A DNA stretch of 35,049 nucleotides from Reclinomonas americana ATCC 50394 (lineage: Eukaryota > Jakobida > Jakobea > Jakobida). The position numbers and the translations under genes are program-made. Position 1 is the stretch's first letter. The number at the start of each line of letters is the position of its first letter. This document shows, piece by piece, positions 10,501-29,714 of this stretch. Under the pieces are notes generated by a model, which did no database searches, had not been told where the DNA came from, and saw only the letters and a program-made list of their open reading frames with translations. Location of the stretch: the NCBI GenBank assembly GCA_048213135.1, contig PS015417.1:1-35049 (forward strand), given 5' to 3'.

Positions 10501-11092
10501 GTAATACGGCGACGGGAGCGACGGCTGCCCGACGCCGCCCACTCGACTGTGATGATGCAGCTGCTGGCGCTGATGATGATGATGATGCGATGCCACGCTG
10601 GAGCTCAGATCGGCGATTCGCAACGCCGCCGATGCCACTGCATCATCAGTCGCTGTCTCTGTATGCAGACGGAGAAATCATCAGTCATCTCTTCTGTGCA
10701 CACACACAGCGATGCAGATCGGTCGCTCACCAGCAACACCCGCAGTCGACACAATGGAGATGCGTGCGCCATCGTGCCTGTGCACCAGGTGAGCACTCAC
10801 ACGCTGCACTCCTTCTTCACATCTCATCTCTCACGCAACAGTTGCGACATGGTCTCCAGCGCAAACGACTCACTGGCAAAGCGCGGGTGCGCCACCATAA
10901 TCACCTCATCGGCCTGCACACCAAGCTGCGCACGAAGCTGTGCAGGAGTCGCTGCAGTCACCTCGCGACACACCTGTTTTCCCCGACAATGAGAGAGAGA
11001 GAAAGAGAGACGCACGCGCGTGCTCTGGTGGGCATGGGACGCAGACGCACCTGTGCGCGACCAGGGAACGTCACAAACAGCGTGAGACTCAT
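7576..11092 (-). CDS. WD40 beta-propeller protein with ubiquitin-like N-terminal region (14 exons)
   Basis: Exons 11051-11092, 10840-10973, 10731-10777, 10464-10637, 10232-10401, 9797-10165, 9676-9729, 9432-9605, 9232-9363, 9064-9163, 8853-8995, 8531-8779, 8356-8475 and 7576-7602 join in consistent phase to 644 residues. Residues 1-75 start MSLTLFVTFPGRAQ and finish DGARISIVSTAG, and look like a beta-grasp (ubiquitin-like or PB1-like) domain. Residues 75-330 are disordered, with poly-His and Ser/Pro stretches. Residues 331-644 hold about seven WD repeats, including LAGHTGFV, LWDLARLKCIKTMQAHDGP, TAHRKGVTAI, LWDDQS, FKAHDDWVTAL and CQAHTKAINDF...SSDKSIK. The last exon is only 27 nt (VWRLGLRW then stop); it completes the final WD dipeptide but lies beyond a 753-nt repeat-rich intron, so it is the least certain part. 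The role is likely a scaffold; no specific family is recognised. Confidence 0.85.
7603..8355. repeat. CT-rich low-complexity tract, probable last intron of the WD40 gene
   Basis: About 750 bases of TCTCTCAGTC, CTCCCT and CTCCTCTC repeats on the plus strand (a polypurine tract on the gene's sense strand). It contains no plausible coding sequence. The flanking exons join in phase across it. Confidence 0.8.
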
Positions 11093-11154
11093 GTCACACG
11101 CGCGCAAGCAACACACAGTCAGTCGATTCGCGTGTTCGTTCTTTGTGTTGTGCG
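11093..11154. promoter_or_regulatory. 62-bp divergent promoter between WD40 and GST genes
   Basis: The two start codons face away from each other with only 62 bases between them, so both 5' UTRs and a bidirectional promoter must fit here or extend into the coding sequence. The sequence has ACACGCGCGCAAGC and TTCGCGTGTTCGTTC; no TATA box is visible. Confidence 0.55.
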
Positions 11155-12074
11155 ATGAGTGGCAAGGCAGGTCTCACTCTGATCGGGCGGTACGCGTCGC
11201 CGTTTGTGCGACGTGTCGGCTTCACACTGCATCACTTCAACGTGCCTTTCCAGCACGTTTCGTTGGCCACTGCAGGTGCCGATCGCGGAACCATTCTGTT
11301 GCGATCTGTGCCTGCCTGCCTGCCTCTCTGTGTGCTGCAGTTTGCTCACCTGCTGTGCAGTCAGCATAACCCCATGGGACGCGTGCCGGCGCTGCAGCTG
11401 GAGAGCGGGGAGTATCTGGTCGATTCGCAGGCGATTGTTGACTATCTCGACGAGGTCGGTGGTGTCGTCCCTCGTGTTCGATGTTGTGCTGAGTGCCTCG
11501 CTGAGTGTGCTGGTACAGGTGTACGCGCCTCCATCGGGACGCCTGCTGCCGCGAGAGGGCGAGTCGCGTCGGCGTGTCATGCAGAGCGTGGTGACGGCGA
11601 CCACGGCGATGGACAAGAGTTCGTGAGCTCCTTTCCTTCGTTCTCTCACTCCTCCCGCTCACTGCTGCCCCTCGTCGCACAGCGGTGGCGGCGTTCTACG
11701 AGGCCGCGCGCAGACCAGCGCAGTACGTGTATCCGGCGTGGGTGGCGCAGTGCACGGAGCAGGTTCACACTGCGCTGCAACGTGCGTTGTTTCGCTCCGT
11801 CTCCACTCGTGCGGCAGTGTGCTGAGTGAGTGTCCTCCTTTTCGCAGTGCTGGATCGCGAGGCGGAGCGTGCTGGAGCCGGCTCCTTCCTGCACGGCGAT
11901 CGGCTGACGCACGCCGACGTGGCCGCCGTGCTGGCGCTCGACTTTACGCGACACATTCACGCCACGAACGCGACCGCGCTGCCGCAGTTGGCCGACCTGC
12001 CATTCAAGCATCTCGACTTCCTGCGCGACCGTGCCTACGGAGAGAGTCGTGCGTTTGCAGCCACGAAGCCGTGA
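11155..12074 (+). CDS. Glutathione S-transferase (5 exons)
   Basis: Exons 11155-11297, 11361-11454, 11519-11618, 11683-11781 and 11848-12074 join in phase to 220 residues, the usual GST length. The N-terminal thioredoxin-like domain shows RYASPFVRRVGFTLHHF (active-site region with Ser at residue 13), NPMGRVPAL with its conserved cis-proline region, and DSQAIVDYLDE, the glutathione gamma-glutamyl binding Ser and helix. The helical C-terminal domain includes GDRLTHADVAAVLALDF, the N-capping box of the GST core. The domain layout resembles bacterial-type and zeta-like cytosolic GSTs, which conjugate glutathione to electrophiles. The first intron (11298-11360) has a GTTGCG donor, and its acceptor must be the second of two nearby AGs to keep frame. 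Confidence 0.9.
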
Positions 12075-12180
12075 GCTCCTCCTGTGTCAAGGAGAGAAGA
12101 GAACGCCGTCGTCGTAATCGTCGTCGTCGGCAGTAACCCACTCAATTGTAATACTCATTCCAGTACTAGCGCTGCAGTGC
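12075..12180. other. Short convergent intergenic region (GST/YIPF6)
   Basis: 106 bases containing CGTCGTCGTAATCGTCGTCGTCGG and AATTGTAATACTCATT. Both 3' ends must lie here; no other feature is visible. Confidence 0.5.
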
Positions 12181-13239
12181 TCACTGAATCAGCGTGAGCC
12201 ACCCCAGCGTCAGGTAGAACAGCACCACCGGATAGAGCGAGAGCGTCTTCCTCTCGGGTATCAGCAGCGACTGCAGGAAGGCCAGCGATGCTGCATGGAC
12301 ACAAAAGGTCAACGAAGAACACGAAGAGAGGCGCAGACACGATCGCCCTGCGCACCGTACGTGGACCATCCCATGCCCACCAGCGTCAGTGTGGCACGGA
12401 AGATGATGTGCCGCAGCAGCAGCGACAGAATGGCGGCGCACACCAGTGGGAACACGCAGTAGCCGAGCACACAAACGCTTTGGAAGAACGATCTGCGCGA
12501 CACGATTCGTCAGTGACACACCCCTTTCCTTTGGCCACATAGAGGCCCACGAAACAGTTGATTGCCGAGGAGCTGTGCGTTGATGGTGACCACTGCCGCA
12601 CCGAGCCACACAATCACAAACACCGAGGCAAAGACAAGCACAGTCTGCCCCGAAGGAGCGGCCAGACTCAGCACACTGTGTGCGGCGCGCACGAGGAGAG
12701 GAGAGGAGAGTGAGTGGCTGAACCACGCACGTACACTCATGCACGTCGCACGCAACATGGCCAGCAGCAGGCAGAAGCACAGTGGACCCCACAGATCCCA
12801 GTTGCGCAGCTCATTGTATGAGCTTGAGCGCGGCCACAAGACCACCTTGAGCTTGCGCCCGATACCGTTCAGATCGCGCAACTGCCTCGTCGAGAGGGTT
12901 GAGAGAGTGAGAAGGAGAGAGGGTGAGAGTGTGTGACATTTGCTGCACTCAACGATTGTTCTTGACACGGGTTCATCCAGAGTCGCCAACGCAGCACCAG
13001 TGGACTCAGGTACTCCCTACACACAAACACACAAAACACAGATGCGCATGTCACCACGTGTCGATCTCTCTCTTGATCGTCAACATGTGCGCGCGCAAAA
13101 TCATCGCAACTGTTGACGATGGCAGCGGCCCGGCCGTCGGCAACGATCCAGTCAGTTCGTCGGGTGCCTCCAGGTCGCCCCACCCTGACACGCCTCCCGC
13201 AGACAACAGCGGCACTTGCGGTCCGCTCGATGAGGCCAT
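12181..13239 (-). CDS. YIPF6-like Yip1-domain Golgi membrane protein (6 exons)
   Basis: Exons 13111-13239, 12954-13016, 12757-12881, 12556-12675, 12356-12492 and 12181-12290 join in phase to 227 residues. After a soluble N-terminus, TLDEPVSRTI and LRDLNGIGRKLKVVLWPR match the entry to the Yip1 domain of YIPF6. The conserved DLWGPL begins the first of about five membrane spans. VFVIVWLGAAVVTINAQLLG, FFQSVCVLGYCVFPL and the end SLYPVVLFYLTLGW follow the YIPF6 order closely. Family members sit in ER/Golgi membranes and bind Rab GTPases or help vesicle formation. The gene lies 75 bp downstream of the kinesin stop, same strand, and converges on the GST gene with 106 bp between them. Confidence 0.92.
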
Positions 13240-13314
13240 GTCCACTTACGATTCTTGAACGAAATTGAGGACTTTTGATTTTCATTCACCGAATGCTTTG
13301 CAGGGGGCTGGCGA

Positions 13315-22488
<9,174 letters not shown>

Positions 22489-22577
22489 CCTCTCCTCTCA
22501 CACTGAGCACACACAAAGAAGAACGAATGTGAACCTGACCCGCAGATTCATTGTCCTCTCTCCGTCCTCCTTCGCGT

Positions 22578-23309
22578 TCAGTCAAAGGCGGAACCGAGTC
22601 GACGTCCGCGGCCTTCTGGGCGTTGAGCACCGGCAGCTGCGGCGGCTTGCTGCTGAGGGCGGCCGAGGCCGACGCCCACCAGTCCGTCGGCATTGGCGGC
22701 ACCACTGAGACACAAAGTGAGCAAAGTGAGGAGCTCCTCCGTGTGAGTAGCGAGAGACGCAACGGGACGTAGCCGAAGCCGCGACGGATGAAGAAGTTGG
22801 TGCTGTGCGGGCACGTTCATCGTCAGCGACAAGCATCGCCTTTTTTTTTTGTCGATGCAACGCAACAAGGCAGCGGGCGTGCTGATCAGAGGCGCGCCGG
22901 TGTTCTTCAGGTAGCCGTCGGTGAGGTACCAGTAGAGGTGGCCGGCGACGATGCCGACGAGGCCGATGACGGGGCTGCCGCCGGTGAGTACCATCAGTGC
23001 CAGCATGGCCCAGGGGAGGTACGAGCGTCGCAGCGGGATGCCCCAGAAGCTGATGACTTCGTCGGGGTACTTGCGGCAGTAGACGTAGACGATCACAAAG
23101 GCCATGGACATGCCGAGCATGTAGAGGTTGAGGAAGAAGGCCACGATCTACAAGGGGGGAGACAAGGGGGGAGGGGATGAGGGAGAGGGATGTGAGGGGA
23201 AGGATGAGAGATAGAGTGAGAGAGAGAGAGAGAGGGAGAAGGGATGTGAGGGAGAGGGAGGGGAAGGTATGTGGAGGGGAAGGGAGAGGGACGAGGAAAG
23301 AGATCGAGT

Positions 23310-23349
<40 letters not shown>

Positions 23350-24359
23350 GACAGACGAAGAGGAAGGAACGGAAAGGAAGGGAACGAAGGAAGTAGGAAG
23401 GGAACGGACGAAGGAGGGAGAGACGACGACAACCTAATGTACGAAGAAAGAAGAGAGAACGANNNNNNNNNNNNNNNNNNNNNNNNNNNNNNNNNNNNNN
23501 NNNNNNNNNNNNNNNNNNNNNNNNNNNNNNNNNNNNNNNNNNNNNNNNNNNNNNNNNNNNNNNNNNNNNNNNNNNNNNNNNNNNNNNNNNNNNNNNNNNN
23601 NNNNNNNNNNNNNNNNNNNNNNNNNNNNNNNNNNNNNNNNNNNNNNNNNNNNNNNNNNNNNNNNNNNNNNNNNNNNNNNNNNNNNNNNNNNNNNNNNNNN
23701 NNNNNNNNNNNNNNNNNNNNNNNNNNNNNNNNNNNNNNNNNNNNNNNNNNNNNNNNNNNNNNNNNNNNNNNNNNNNNNNNNNNNNNNNNNNNNNNNNNNN
23801 NNNNNNNNNNNNNNNNNNNNNNNNNNNNNNNNNNNNNNNNNNNNNNNNNNNNNNNNNNNNNNNNNNNNNNNNNNNNNNNNNNNNNNNNNNNNNNNNNNNN
23901 NNNNNNNNNNNNNNNNNNNNNNNNNNNNNNNNNNNNNNNNNNNNNNNNNNNNNNNNNNNNNNNNNNNNNNNNNNNNNNNNNNNNNNNNNNNNNNNNNNNN
24001 NNNNNNNNNNNNNNNNNNNNNNNNNNNNNNNNNNNNNNNNNNNNNNNNNNNNNNNNNNNNNNNNNNNNNNNNNNNNNNNNNNNNNNNNNNNNNNNNNNNN
24101 NNNNNNNNNNNNNNNNNNNNNNNNNNNNNNNNNNNNNNNNNNNNNNNNNNNNNNNNNNNNNNNNNNNNNNNNNNNNNNNNNNNNNNNNNNNNNNNNNNNN
24201 NNNNNNNNNNNNNNNNNNNNNNNNNNNNNNNNNNNNNNNNNNNNNNNNNNNNNNNNNNNNNNNNNNNNNNNNNNNNNNNNNNNNNNNNNNNNNNNNNNNN
24301 NNNNNNNNNNNNNNNNNNNNNACGTACGTACGACGACGACGTACGACGACGACGACGAC

Positions 24360-24432
<73 letters not shown>

Positions 24433-25532
24433 GCTGAGAGTGAAACTCAGCAGTGTCCTTGACAAAGACTTCTGAAGCAGGAACGGAGGGAGACGAGAAA
24501 ACACTGCCCAATGATCCCGGAACAGCTCCCCTCGCAAGACACCTGTTCTGGGATCACTGAGAAGTGCATTGTCTCCACTCTCTCTCCTCCCTGCTGCACA
24601 TGTCTCTGTCGAGTGCATTGCCAAGTCTCTCCCCTTGTCTCTTCCTCTCTCATCTCTTCTGTTCTTGGATGTGCATCTGGTCAGAGCGAGAGCGAGCTGT
24701 TCCTGGCTCACTGGGCGGTGCATTGTCTCTGCTCTCTTCACTCCTGCGTCACTGTCTCTGCGTCAAGTACACTGCCAAGTCTCTCCCCTCGTCTCTCCCT
24801 CTCTCATCCCTTCTGTTCTTGGATGTGCATCTGGTCAGAGCGAGAGGTAGCTGTTCCTGGCTCACTGGGCGGTGCATTGTCTCTGCTCTCTTCGTTCCCG
24901 CGTCATTGTCTCTGCGTCAAGTACACTGCCAAGTCTCTCTCCCTCTCTCTCTCTCCTGCTGCCTCCTCGCTTGCAACTCACCAACATCGGCACCGCGCAC
25001 ACAATCAACATGAACACATAGTCCGCAGTGGGCGATGCACTCGCCAAGAATCCCTTGTTCTCCAGCGACTGCGAGTGCTGGCCCCTGCTCTCCAACACAT
25101 TCAGCACACAAGACAACTCACTCTCACTCACTCAGTTGTTGTTGCATTGTGCGCGTAACATGAAGAACAAGAGCAGTATGAAGTTTAAGCTGAAGCCTCC
25201 CAGGAAGAACAGTGAGGTCACTAGTCGCCACAACTGTTGCCAACAGAGAGAGAGGAAGACACGTGTCAGTGAGAGAGACAAGTGATATAAGAGAGAGCAA
25301 TGTTCTCATGGACCTCGAGGCCGCCAAAGACGGCAGAGTAGTCGAGAATGAGTGTGTAAGGGCTGACCACGTGCAGTGCCATGAGAGCAGCAAAGGCCAG
25401 TGGAGCTGTGTGTGTGAGAGTGAGTGTGACATGTCGTGCGCGTGTGTGTGTGTTTGGTTAATGAGAGGTACCTCCGACCACCACGCGGGTGACGGGCTTG
25501 ATGGAGCGGATCATGTCTTCGAATGACGCCAT
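22578..25532 (-). CDS. Derlin family ER membrane protein (7 exons)
   Basis: Exons 25472-25532, 25314-25405, 25160-25233, 24982-25084, 22867-23147, 22764-22802 and 22578-22704 join in phase to 258 residues. The order matches Derlins: N-terminal helix SIKPVTRVVVGG, a hydrophobic span, LWRLVTSLFFLGGFSLNFIL (the WR motif), TADYVFMLIVCAVPML, then YMLGMSMAFVIVYVYCRKYP, SYLPWAMLALMVLTGGS and GIVAGHLYWYL (GxxxG-like segment). The short C-terminus ends in an Ala/Gln/Arg-rich stretch without an obvious SHP box. Derlins are rhomboid pseudoproteases in ER-associated degradation; no catalytic Ser/His pair is expected. The gene is on the kinesin strand, 89 bp upstream of it. Intron 4 (23148-24981) is large and contains the biggest gap. 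Confidence 0.95.
23148..24981. repeat. Derlin intron 4: GA repeats, N gap and 154-bp tandem repeats
   Basis: Visible parts hold GA runs (23215-23350, 24364-24432), ACG/GAC repeats next to the gap (24322-24362), and three copies of a 154-bp unit starting at about 24566, 24720 and 24874 (GTGCATTGTCTC...). The first copy is diverged. At 24510-24555 there is an imperfect inverted repeat, GATCCCGGAACAG and CTGTTCTGGGATC, separated by 17 bases. Confidence 0.8.
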
Positions 25533-25796
25533 TGCTTGTGCGCGCGCTTTTTGCGTGTGTTTGAGTGTGTGACAACGGGACAGCGATGGACAACTCTGTG
25601 TCGAGGTGTGGAGGTGGGTGTGAGGGTGTGTAGTGGTGTGTCTGTTGGTACTCGCGGGGATCGGCGGCGGCGAGGTCGTTGATGTCATTTTGCGACGTCG
25701 TGAAGGCATGCAAAGAGCCGGATCAATTTTGAGTTGCAGGCGTGATGTTGTAAGGCTGCTGATCGAGTGTGGTACACAGGCAACCCTGCGTACAGA
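25533..25796. other. Upstream region of Derlin
   Basis: About 260 bases between the Derlin ATG and the minisatellite. The part next to the ATG (25533-25640) is GT-rich on the plus strand. It probably holds the Derlin promoter. No coding sequence is supported. Confidence 0.4.
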
Positions 25797-26331
25797 CCAG
25801 CGGCCCAGAGACTGAGCGGCCCAGCGACTGAGCGGCCCAGCGACTGAGCGGCCCAGCGACTGAGCAGCCAAGCGGCCCAGCGACTGAGCGGCCAGCAAGA
25901 CTGAGCGGTCAAGCGACTGAGCGGCCAAGCGACTGACCGGCCAAGCGACTGAGCGACCAAGCGACTGACCGGCCAAGCGACTGACCGACCAAGCGACTGA
26001 GCGGCCCAGCGACTGAGCGGCCCAGCGACTGAGCGGCCCAGCGACTGAGCGGTCAAGCGACTGAGCGGCCAGCAAGACTGAGCGGTCAAGCGACTGAGCG
26101 GCCAGCGACTGAGCGGCCCAGCGACTGTGCGGCCCAGCGACTGAGCGGCCCAGCGACTGAGCGGCCCAGCGACTGAGCGGCCCAGCGACTGAGCGGCCCA
26201 GCGACTGAGCGGCCCAGCGACAGAGCGGCCAAGCGACTGAGCGTCCAAGCGACAGTGCGGCCACGCGACAGACTGTCCAAGCGACTGAGCGGCCAGCAAG
26301 ACAGAGCGGCCCAGCGACTGAGCGGCCCAAC
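25797..26331. repeat. 16-bp minisatellite (GCGGCCCAGCGACTGA unit)
   Basis: About 33 tandem copies of a 16-bp unit, mostly GCGGCCCAGCGACTGA, with variants AGCGGCCAAGCGACTGA, GCGACCAAGCGACTGA and a longer GCGGCCAGCAAGACTGA form. Because 16 is not a multiple of 3, every minus-strand frame reads the same 16-residue cycle (SLGRSVAGPLSRWAAQ), which produces long spurious open frames. Confidence 0.95.
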
Positions 26332-26610
26332 GTCCAGCTTCCAGCGATCAGCAACTGACAGCTTACGCGAACCGCGATGCTGTGCTGCCATTGAAGCTCG
26401 ACACTGAGACACGGGGTTGGCGACGAATGATGATCCACAGCAAAGTGCTGGCTGTGTTTGGCTATCGAGAGCCAAGAAAGAGTCCCCTCCGGAATCAACG
26501 GGCTGCTGGCTCCCTCCGCAATGCTACCTAATACTCACGCAAGTCACACTGCTCTCAGTGACCATTCACTCATCGCAACGAAGCGAGCTTTCTTCCTCGC
26601 GTGCTGCTCC
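26332..26610. other. Non-coding spacer between minisatellite and small-protein gene A
   Basis: Unique sequence of about 280 bases. No homologous exon, RNA or repeat was recognised. It presumably includes the 3' UTR of gene A. Confidence 0.4.
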
Positions 26611-27082
<472 letters not shown>

Positions 27083-27295
27083 GGTTGTGTGCGGTCTGTG
27101 TGATTGGGATGTGAGAGAAGGAGAGGAGAGAGAGAGGGAGGAGGGCACGGGAGGCGGTGAACGCACTGATGACGACGACGGAGTCAAGTAAGAAACAGGA
27201 CTTTAGCTGATGCAGACGTCGCATGCTCTTCATTGCAGCTTGTTCTGTTCTGTTTCTCTCTTGCTGAGTCTGGCACGACGAGCAGCACAAGTGGC

Positions 27296-28035
27296 TTAGA
27301 CACCGCCGCTCATCATTGCGCTCTGATCGTTGGCGGCCGAGGTGAAGAAGTTGACTTCGCCGGTCGACAGGGACTGGTTCGCCGCCAGCATGCCGATCTG
27401 GAACTGCGAGTTGTACTGTTGTGCGGGAGCGGGGAAGAGGGGGAAAAGTAAGCGCAGATCGTAGAAGGCCAGGAAGAAAGGTTGCTATAGGTGAGAATTC
27501 GCACTCAATCGTGAATGGCTTGCAAGTGACAGCTCACAACAAACAGAGGGACACGGGAAAGTGAAACAGAGAGCGTCAATGCCTTGGGCAACGTTAGGGG
27601 AGAGACAGAGCATGTGGTCTCTTGGAGGTGTTTGACTTTGTGCTTTCCGGACACGGTGAAACTCATCATGTTCGAGGTGTGCATGATATGAGCGAGAGCG
27701 AGAGGCAAGGTGGGTGAGGAAAGAGAGAGACAGAGAGAGGAGAAGAAGAAGAAGAGAAGCGAGATTCATCACTCGTTCGCTCTCACACGCAGTCAATGCC
27801 TCACTCTTCTCTCTCTCAAACGCAACAATGGCAGGGTTGGCCAACACTGAGTTATCCAAACCAATCAGACCGGCAGTGGCCACGTAGTGCACACCGCTGC
27901 ACGCAGAAGGCATGTGTAAGAGAGTGGCACAAAAAAACAGACACACAGTCACTCTTCCCTCGATCACTCCCTCTCTCCCTGCCTTATACGCAACTTGGGG
28001 CCTACAGGATCAATCAGCGTAGGAATGGACGACAT
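27296..28035 (-). CDS. Small-protein array gene B (76 aa, 3 exons, unknown family)
   Basis: Exons 27995-28035, 27827-27896 and 27296-27415 join in phase (41+70+120 nt, 77 codons with stop). Exon 1 encodes MSSIPTLIDPVGP, exon 2 NGVHYVATAGLIGLDNSVL and ANPAI, and exon 3 YNSQFQIGMLAANQSLSTGE to MMSGGV. Both donors are GTTGCG. Exon lengths are identical to genes C and D. The protein is small, soluble-looking and without Cys; Asn/Gln/Ser/Gly are common. I do not recognise the family. Strict conservation of exon length and of blocks such as AGLIGLD and FQ(I/V)xxLAA across copies indicates selected coding sequence. Confidence 0.82.
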
Positions 28036-28152
28036 CTCTTCTCACAAGCACTCAAGAACGAATACGGTAGATGGCTGTGGGACTTTGGAAGTCGCCCTCC
28101 TTTGAGTTCATTCAGACTTTACCGTCTCTCAGCATAAGAAGGCAAGGGTGGC

Positions 28153-29331
28153 TTAGAAGCCACCGCTCTCCATCGCGGCCTCATCGGCGGCGCCCGTCTT
28201 CAGGAAGTTGACGTAGCCGGTCGACAGAGACTGGTTGGCAGCCAGCGTGCTGATCTGGAACTGCGGGTTGTACTGTTGTGCAGGAGAGGTGGGGAAAAGG
28301 AGGAAGAGTGAGAACAGCGCAAGCAGAGCGCCATAGCACCCAGGATTGTGGAGCAACACAAAGTAGCAAAGGTGAAGAGAAGAATGGTGCAGATGCAGAA
28401 GCGGAGCAAGAGATGGAACGGGATGCCGATGCATTGCACAATTGCACGTGCAAAGTGCGCACTCGGCTGCAGTGTGTGGGAGACGAGGAAAGGAGCACAA
28501 TGTGGCGCAGCAAGAAAGAGCAGGAGCATACAAAGCGCAAAACCGCAGAGAACTCTGCTGCAGTGTGTCGAGGTGAGGAAGGAGTTCACGAAGTTGGTTA
28601 GTCTAACAGGAAGCAACACCATGAGAACAAGGGAGAAAGAAGAAGAAGGAGAAGACTGTGGAATGCTTTGCAATGTTCGATCGCGAGATAGGGAAACTGA
28701 AGCGCAGATGAGTTCCTGCAGGAGAGAGGCGTGGAACTGACGACATGGAGAGGGAGTCCGCAGCAAGACAGAAAGCAGAGAGAAGACTGTTTGACTGTAG
28801 CGCTTTTCGGACATGTGGGGTCGGTGCTGAAACACATGATGTTCGAGGTGTGCACATGATGAGAGAGCGAGAGAAGAAGAGAGAGAGGAGGAGAGGAGAG
28901 AGGAAGCAAGTGAGCGAGGAAGTGAGAAGCGAGATTCATACACGCAATCAATACTTCTCACACACGAGTACTTTCTATCAACAAACAAAGAAACGTAACA
29001 ATGGCCGGGTTGGAAAGCACCGAGTTATCGAGGCCAATCAGGCCGGCAGTGGCCACGTAGTGCACACCACTGCAAACAAACAAACAAAGTGCAAATGCAT
29101 AAGAGAGTGAGTGAGAGTGAGAGTGAGTGAGAGAACCGTGTCTCTCTCTCTCTTGCATGTACACATGAACGCACTAATCTCACACACGCTGAGAGAGAGA
29201 GAGAGGAGGGAGTGAGAGTGCGAGAGAGAGTGAGTGTGTGAGAGTGAGTGCGAACACATAATGGGACGCACACATTCTCACACTCTTCACTCTCTCTCCC
29301 ACACACACACACACACTCACACACACAAGCA

Positions 29332-29375
<44 letters not shown>

Positions 29376-29442
29376 AGCACAGTACTCGATCACCAGTCAC
29401 TCATGTTCTCTCTCTCTCTCTCTTCCCACTCTCTCTTTCCCA

Positions 29443-29489
<47 letters not shown>

Positions 29490-29541
29490 ACACACGCAAC
29501 TTGGGGCCCACGGGATCAATCAGCGACGGAATGGACGACAT
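28153..29541 (-). CDS. Small-protein array gene C (76 aa, 3 exons, unknown family)
   Basis: Exons 29501-29541, 29000-29069 and 28153-28272 (41+70+120 nt) join in phase. It encodes MSSIPSLIDPVGPNGVHY..., LIGLDNSVLSNPAI and an exon-3 part with QFQISTLAANQSLSTGYVNF and ending ESGGF. It is very close to gene B in exons 1-2 and intermediate to D in exon 3. Donors are GTTGCG (intron 1) and GTTACG (intron 2). Intron 2 (28273-28999, 727 nt) contains an element also seen in genes B and D. Intron 1 has (CA)n and (CT)n runs. Function unknown. Confidence 0.85.
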
Positions 29542-29714
29542 GCTCTCTCACACAATCACTCAAAAAGTTGATGGTCTTGATGGGCTTTGAGCACAGGACT
29601 TCAAGAAGTCGCCCTCAATTCATTGCATTCGGGCTCCTCTCTCTCTTTCCTCACTTGACAAGCAGCAGCAGCAGCAACAGGAAAGGAAAGCAGTCAGTAC
29701 AAGGCGAGGGTGGC

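Noticed and set aside
25797-26331. CRISPR-like repeat array
   Set aside because: The units are contiguous 16-bp repeats without unique spacers, in a eukaryotic intron-rich locus.
25458-26498. A 346-codon minus-strand open frame of GRSVAGPLSRWAAQSL repeats
   Set aside because: It is the translation of the 16-bp minisatellite, open in every frame of that strand; only its last 20 codons coincide with Derlin exon 1.
27600-28870. C/D-box snoRNA in array introns
   Set aside because: ATGATGA-like and CTGA-like strings occur but not at consistent spacing in the three copies, so only a conserved element is reported.
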